The notes under the pieces: model-generated | Databases searched by the model: none | Told to the model about the DNA's origin: nothing | What the model saw: the letters and a program-made list of their open reading frames with translations, nothing else | Origin: an uncultured bacterium | GTDB taxonomy: Bacteria > Cyanobacteriota > Vampirovibrionia > Gastranaerophilales > Gastranaerophilaceae | Assembly (NCBI GenBank): GCA_902788345.1 | Contig: CADAJP010000002.1 | Coordinates: 186,001 to 250,000 of the forward strand | Reading direction: 5' to 3' | Length of the DNA stretch: 64,000 nucleotides | Translations under genes and position numbers: made by a program | Shown: piece by piece, positions 60,449 to 64,000 of the stretch | Layout of the letters: every line of letters begins with the position of its first letter | How positions within the stretch are numbered: the stretch's first letter is position 1

Positions 60449-62921
60449 AATAAGTGAATTAGCAAAATCATTAAAACTTCAGAGCAAAGAAGTTATAGAA
60501 AAACTTGAAAAAATGGGAATTACAGGCAAAACCCATTCATCTACCGTAACTCAGGAGCAGATAAAAAGATTGAAAGTATTTATGGCAGAAGGCGAAGTAA
60601 CAAAAGCAAAGCCAAAAGCATTTATCGTAAAAAAAGCCAAAGTTGAAGAAAAAGTAGCAGAAAAAGAAGCAAAAAAAGAAGAAGCAAAAGAATTAAAAAA
60701 AGAAATTAAAAAAGCAATAGAAGGTGATAAACCAAAAGCTGCTGAAAAACCTTCACATCCAAGAATTGAAATTGTCAGAAAAGCTGCACCTAAACCAACG
60801 GTAAATATTGTAGAAAAACCTTCACGACCGGCTTTTGATAAAAACGGCAAAAAAGATTTCCGCAAATCAGACACATCTGCAAAACGTGAAAAAGAAGGTT
60901 CTTCAGAAAATCAGAAAGATTATTCGAATAAAAAACCTATCCAAAGAAGAATTATTCCTCAGGATATTTACGATAACAAGCCGGGCGGAGCAAGTAAACA
61001 CGGCGGAAGCAATAATACTTCCAAACGCAAAGATAAAGGTTTTAATTCCAAAAAAGAAGAACAGGAAATGATTTCTCTTGAAAAAGCTGCCGCTCAACAC
61101 CACAAAAAGAGAACTCAAAAAACCGAAGAAGTTGAAGAAGTTAAACAAATAGTTGTAACACAGGCAATGACAATTGCTGAGTTATCGGAAAAAATTAAAA
61201 AGACACCGGCTGATATTGTAAAATTTTTGATGATGAATGGCGTTATGGCAACAGTTAATCAGCTGATTGATATTGATGTAATCAAAAAAGTATGTGCAGA
61301 ATACGAACTTGAAGTTCTTGAAGAAGATTTAGACGCATATGTAGAAGAAGAACTTAAAAAAGAAGAACAGAAAAATGCATTAGCAAATGTTGATAAAAAA
61401 CTATTAAAGCGCAGAGCACCTGTTATCAGTATTATGGGACACGTTGACCATGGTAAAACAACTCTTTTGGACTCAATCAGAGCATCAAAACACAAAATTG
61501 TTGCAACAGAGGTTGGCGGAATTACACAATCAATCGGTGCTTACACAGTACATCTGGGGGAAAAGAAAATTGTATTTTTAGACACTCCGGGGCACGAAGC
61601 ATTTACGGAAATGAGAGCACGTGGTGCTCAGGCTACAGATATTGCAATTCTCGTAGTAGCAGCAGATGACGGTATAATGCCTCAAACAATTGAAGCTATA
61701 AATCACGCCAAAGCCGCAGAAATTCCTATAATCGTTGCGGTTAATAAAATTGATAAACCGGGCGCAAATCCTGACAGAGTATTACAACAATTAACAGAAC
61801 ATGGTCTTGTTCCTGAAGATTGGGGCGGAGATACCATTGTAGTTAAAGTTTCAGCTCTGCAAGGAACAGGTATTGATGAATTATTGGAATACATCTTGCT
61901 TGTTGCAGATATCCAAGATCTTAAAGCTAACCCTAAAGCAGAAGCTACAGGTGTTGTAATTGAAGCAAATTTAGACAAAGGAAAAGGTCCTGTTGCAACA
62001 TTACTTGTCCAAAACGGTACTTTAAGAACAGGCAACTGCATAGTAGTCGGTACTGCATGCGGCAGAGTAAGAGCATTATTATCTGACAGCGGTGAAAGAA
62101 TCCAAAAAGCAGAACCTTCAACCCCTGTTGAGATATTAGGTCTTTCTGAAGTTCCTCAGGCAGGTGATCATTTTGAAGTAGTTAAAAACGAAAAAGAAAT
62201 GAAAGCCATTTCGCAAGAACGTCAGATGAAAGCAAGGGATAAACGATTAGAAGCAATGCTTCCTGCACATATAAGAAAAGAAGCAGTTGCAGGTGATGAT
62301 GATATTCCTCAATTGAATTTAATCATCAAAGCTAATACAAACGGTTCAGCTGAAGCTGTTGCTCAGGCAATTGCACAGGTTGAATCAAAAGAAATTTCAA
62401 CAAAAATTATACACGTTGGTGTCGGCGATATTTCAGAAGCAGATGTTATGCTTGCTGCCGCTTCTAACGCTTTAATTCTCGGATTTACCGTAAAAGAAGA
62501 TGCTAATGCACTTGCTGCCGCTGAAAGAGAAAAAGTTACAATTAAAAAATACGAAATTATTTACCAGTTGCTTGAAGATATTGAAAAGACATTATTATCG
62601 CTTCTTGACCCTGAAATTAAAGAAGTTGAACTTGGTAAAGCAGAAGTACGACAGGTATTTAATATTGGCAAAACAGGTAAAATCGCCGGATGTTATGTAC
62701 TTGAAGGTAAAATTATCAGAGATAAAGATGCAATTATTATCAGAGATGGTGTAGAAATTTATAAAGGTCAGATTGAACAGCTCAAAAGATTTAAAGATGA
62801 TGTTAAAGAAGTTGCTCAAGGCTTTGAATGTGGTATTTCATTCGGTAAATTTAATGATTTACAGGAAGGCGATATAATTCAGGTTTCTACGCAGGAAGAA
62901 ATAGAAAGGACCTCTTTGTAG
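60429..62921 (+). CDS. infB: translation initiation factor IF-2
   Basis: 830 residues. An N-terminal conserved domain, then a long Lys/Glu-rich low-complexity region (about 55-230), a second IF2-N domain near 235-290 (T-I-A-E-L-S-E-K-I-K), and the G domain: G-H-V-D-H-G-K-T near 337-344, D-T-P-G-H-E near 384-389, N-K-I-D near 438-441. C-terminal domains follow. It brings formylated initiator tRNA to the 30S subunit. Overlaps the end of ylxR. Confidence 0.97.
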   Translation: MSYETVRISELAKSLKLQSKEVIEKLEKMGITGKTHSSTVTQEQIKRLKVFMAEGEVTKAKPKAFIVKKAKVEEKVAEKEAKKEEAKELKKEIKKAIEGDKPKAAEKPSHPRIEIVRKAAPKPTVNIVEKPSRPAFDKNGKKDFRKSDTSAKREKEGSSENQKDYSNKKPIQRRIIPQDIYDNKPGGASKHGGSNNTSKRKDKGFNSKKEEQEMISLEKAAAQHHKKRTQKTEEVEEVKQIVVTQAMTIAELSEKIKKTPADIVKFLMMNGVMATVNQLIDIDVIKKVCAEYELEVLEEDLDAYVEEELKKEEQKNALANVDKKLLKRRAPVISIMGHVDHGKTTLLDSIRASKHKIVATEVGGITQSIGAYTVHLGEKKIVFLDTPGHEAFTEMRARGAQATDIAILVVAADDGIMPQTIEAINHAKAAEIPIIVAVNKIDKPGANPDRVLQQLTEHGLVPEDWGGDTIVVKVSALQGTGIDELLEYILLVADIQDLKANPKAEATGVVIEANLDKGKGPVATLLVQNGTLRTGNCIVVGTACGRVRALLSDSGERIQKAEPSTPVEILGLSEVPQAGDHFEVVKNEKEMKAISQERQMKARDKRLEAMLPAHIRKEAVAGDDDIPQLNLIIKANTNGSAEAVAQAIAQVESKEISTKIIHVGVGDISEADVMLAAASNALILGFTVKEDANALAAAEREKVTIKKYEIIYQLLEDIEKTLLSLLDPEIKEVELGKAEVRQVFNIGKTGKIAGCYVLEGKIIRDKDAIIIRDGVEIYKGQIEQLKRFKDDVKEVAQGFECGISFGKFNDLQEGDIIQVSTQEEIERTSL

Positions 62922-62931
62922 GAAATAATTT

Positions 62932-63153
62932 ATGTTAACCGGAATTCAACCATACAACATTAAGCAAAGCTATGTTAAACCAAGCTTTCAGGCAATCATT
63001 CCAAAAGACAGATACATACCTGTAAAAAACAGACATGTAAAAACTCCGGAAAACATCACGAAAAAATTTATTGCAAATGTAAAGGAAATTTTATTTGAAG
63101 CATTTCCCAAATTAGATCCGGAATATGCTAAATATGCAGGCAAATTTAATTAG
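62932..63153 (+). CDS. small lineage-specific protein
   Basis: 73 residues, basic, with K-P-S-F-Q-A-I at 16-22, the Ser-Phe-x-Ala/Gly motif seen in other proteins in this window. Contains a helix F-I-A-N-V-K-E-I-L-F-E-A-F and an aromatic-rich tail. No signal peptide. Begins 10 bases after infB and could be co-transcribed with it. Function unknown. Confidence 0.6.
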   Translation: MLTGIQPYNIKQSYVKPSFQAIIPKDRYIPVKNRHVKTPENITKKFIANVKEILFEAFPKLDPEYAKYAGKFN

Positions 63154-63243
63154 TTCTTAACAATTATTAACTTTACAAAAAAATAAGCAATATTTTATTT
63201 GTTCGGTTTTTGTTATAATGAAAACGAAATTCAAGGTGTGTAT

Positions 63244-64000
63244 ATGCTCGATAAAGTATCAAATATAAATATCGACAATAAAAAGTATTTTTTGAATACT
63301 CCTCGTTGTGTAAACCAAAACTCATCCAGCTTTACACACTCATATCTTGAACATGAAGACCTAACCCCGAAACAAAAAGCGGTAATATTAGGTACATCTA
63401 TAGCCGGTATGGCTATACCGTTAGCATTTTGGAGTAAGAAAGCAGGTTTTTCATTGAATCCTGCAAAAATATTTAAAACAAAAAACCCGTTCAAAGACTG
63501 GGCATTATTAAAATATAAACCGGTGAATAAAGTTTTGGAATATGATGATGCCGCAAAGATTATAACTATTGCAGCCGGTTCGGTTGCAGGAGGTTATGCA
63601 GGCGGAATGATTGTTGACAAAGAGCATTCAAAAGCAAAAAAACGAGAAGTTTTAAGCCAGTTATTAGGTGATGTAATTGTTCCTATTACTTGTGTTTGGG
63701 CAGGAGCAAAAACTTTTAAACATTTTGAAAAATCACTTCAGAAAATAATGCCGCAATTTGCAGACGCAGAAAAAGGAATTAAAAAAGTTTTGAATACTGT
63801 AAGTAAAAATATCCCTAATGCAGTTGCGACTCTTGGTTCTTTGGGCATCGGCATTGTTGCAGGCAACAAAGTTTCTAATGAAATAAATGAAAAGTTATAC
63901 AACAAAAAAGTTGAACGCGGAATAAAAGTAAGTGATTTTGCTCCGCACGTTGACGATTTATGTATGTCTATTTCAATGGTAAACAGCGGTTCTGAATTTG
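63244..64000 (+). CDS. membrane protein of unknown function (truncated by window edge)
   Basis: The frame runs from ATG 63244 to the window end, 252 residues so far. TATAAT at 63214-63219 and AAGGTG at 63234-63239 are the promoter and ribosome site. It has about four hydrophobic segments (near 46-62, 107-122, 142-156, 190-206) with Gly-rich stretches (I-A-A-G-S-V-A-G-G-Y-A-G-G and L-G-S-L-G-I-G-I-V-A-G). No family I recognise; the Gly-rich helices suggest a membrane-inserted or lipid-associated protein. Same orientation as infB. Confidence 0.6.
   Translation, partial: MLDKVSNINIDNKKYFLNTPRCVNQNSSSFTHSYLEHEDLTPKQKAVILGTSIAGMAIPLAFWSKKAGFSLNPAKIFKTKNPFKDWALLKYKPVNKVLEYDDAAKIITIAAGSVAGGYAGGMIVDKEHSKAKKREVLSQLLGDVIVPITCVWAGAKTFKHFEKSLQKIMPQFADAEKGIKKVLNTVSKNIPNAVATLGSLGIGIVAGNKVSNEINEKLYNKKVERGIKVSDFAPHVDDLCMSISMVNSGSEF

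Noticed and set aside
60551..60874. 107-codon frame antisense to infB
   Set aside because: It mirrors the Lys/Glu-rich low-complexity region of IF-2, giving a Ser/Phe-rich shadow without a ribosome site.

Overview
The window is an AT-rich bacterial chromosome segment, roughly one third G+C by eye. My best reading of the host is an uncultured gut lineage of non-photosynthetic Cyanobacteria (Melainabacteria/Vampirovibrionia, order Gastranaerophilales). This is inference. It rests on many lineage-restricted proteins with a short Ser-Phe-Ser-Gly or Ser-Phe-Gln-Ala motif, a fliN-O-P-Q-R export cluster in an otherwise non-motility neighbourhood, a PPi-dependent phosphofructokinase, and Gram-negative envelope genes. 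No rRNA operon is present to settle it.

Layout. 1-5006 is a prophage fragment: the tail of a GNAT acetyltransferase, a portal protein, a divergent small membrane protein, a DUF6973-like protein, the large terminase subunit and a small membrane protein. 5214-6509 encodes a surface lipoprotein-like protein with His-Asp-Thr repeats. 6510-6991 holds a terminator and one copy of a dispersed structured repeat. 6992-12675 is housekeeping: engB, a TPR protein, a XerC/D recombinase, tRNA-Glu(CUC) with tandem duplications of its 3' end, rnhA and small proteins. 12763-14734 is a compact two-gene insertion: a consensus promoter with operator-like repeats, a small helical protein and a CoiA-like nuclease. 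14860-22539 carries pfp, a flavodoxin-fold reductase, a PC4-like protein, an orphan pair resembling the two subunits of the corrinoid iron-sulfur protein, lspA, an exported NTF2-like protein, the second copy of the dispersed repeat, and cca.

22640-32479 holds a helicase-nuclease, an Lrp regulator with its aminotransferase, a lineage-specific protein with a phosphoribosyltransferase-like end, and a UvrD-type helicase. 32589-39197 holds two convergent secreted matrixin-like proteases, exported unknowns, an HgdC-type activase, a DnaJ-like protein, and a divergent RelA/SpoT-like protein with a small partner. 39439-43236 is fliN-like, fliO, fliP, fliQ and fliR. 43229-55284 is a minus-strand block with rsmD, nadB, flotillin, nfeD, the long Rel/SpoT protein, rlmH, a carboxy-terminal protease, a YkgJ-like protein, preA-like and nadE. 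55354-64000 holds a receiver-domain protein, tgt, mscS, a lineage-specific protein, a candidate structured RNA or mini-element, prfA, ylxR, infB and two lineage-specific proteins.

Most gene assignments are routine. The points I would follow up are the autoregulated CoiA-like module, the RelA/SpoT-like pair, the orphan corrinoid protein pair with a probable AUU start, the protein-embedded palindromic repeats (cca and the CoiA-like gene), the tRNA-Glu 3'-end duplications, and the hairpin element in front of prfA.
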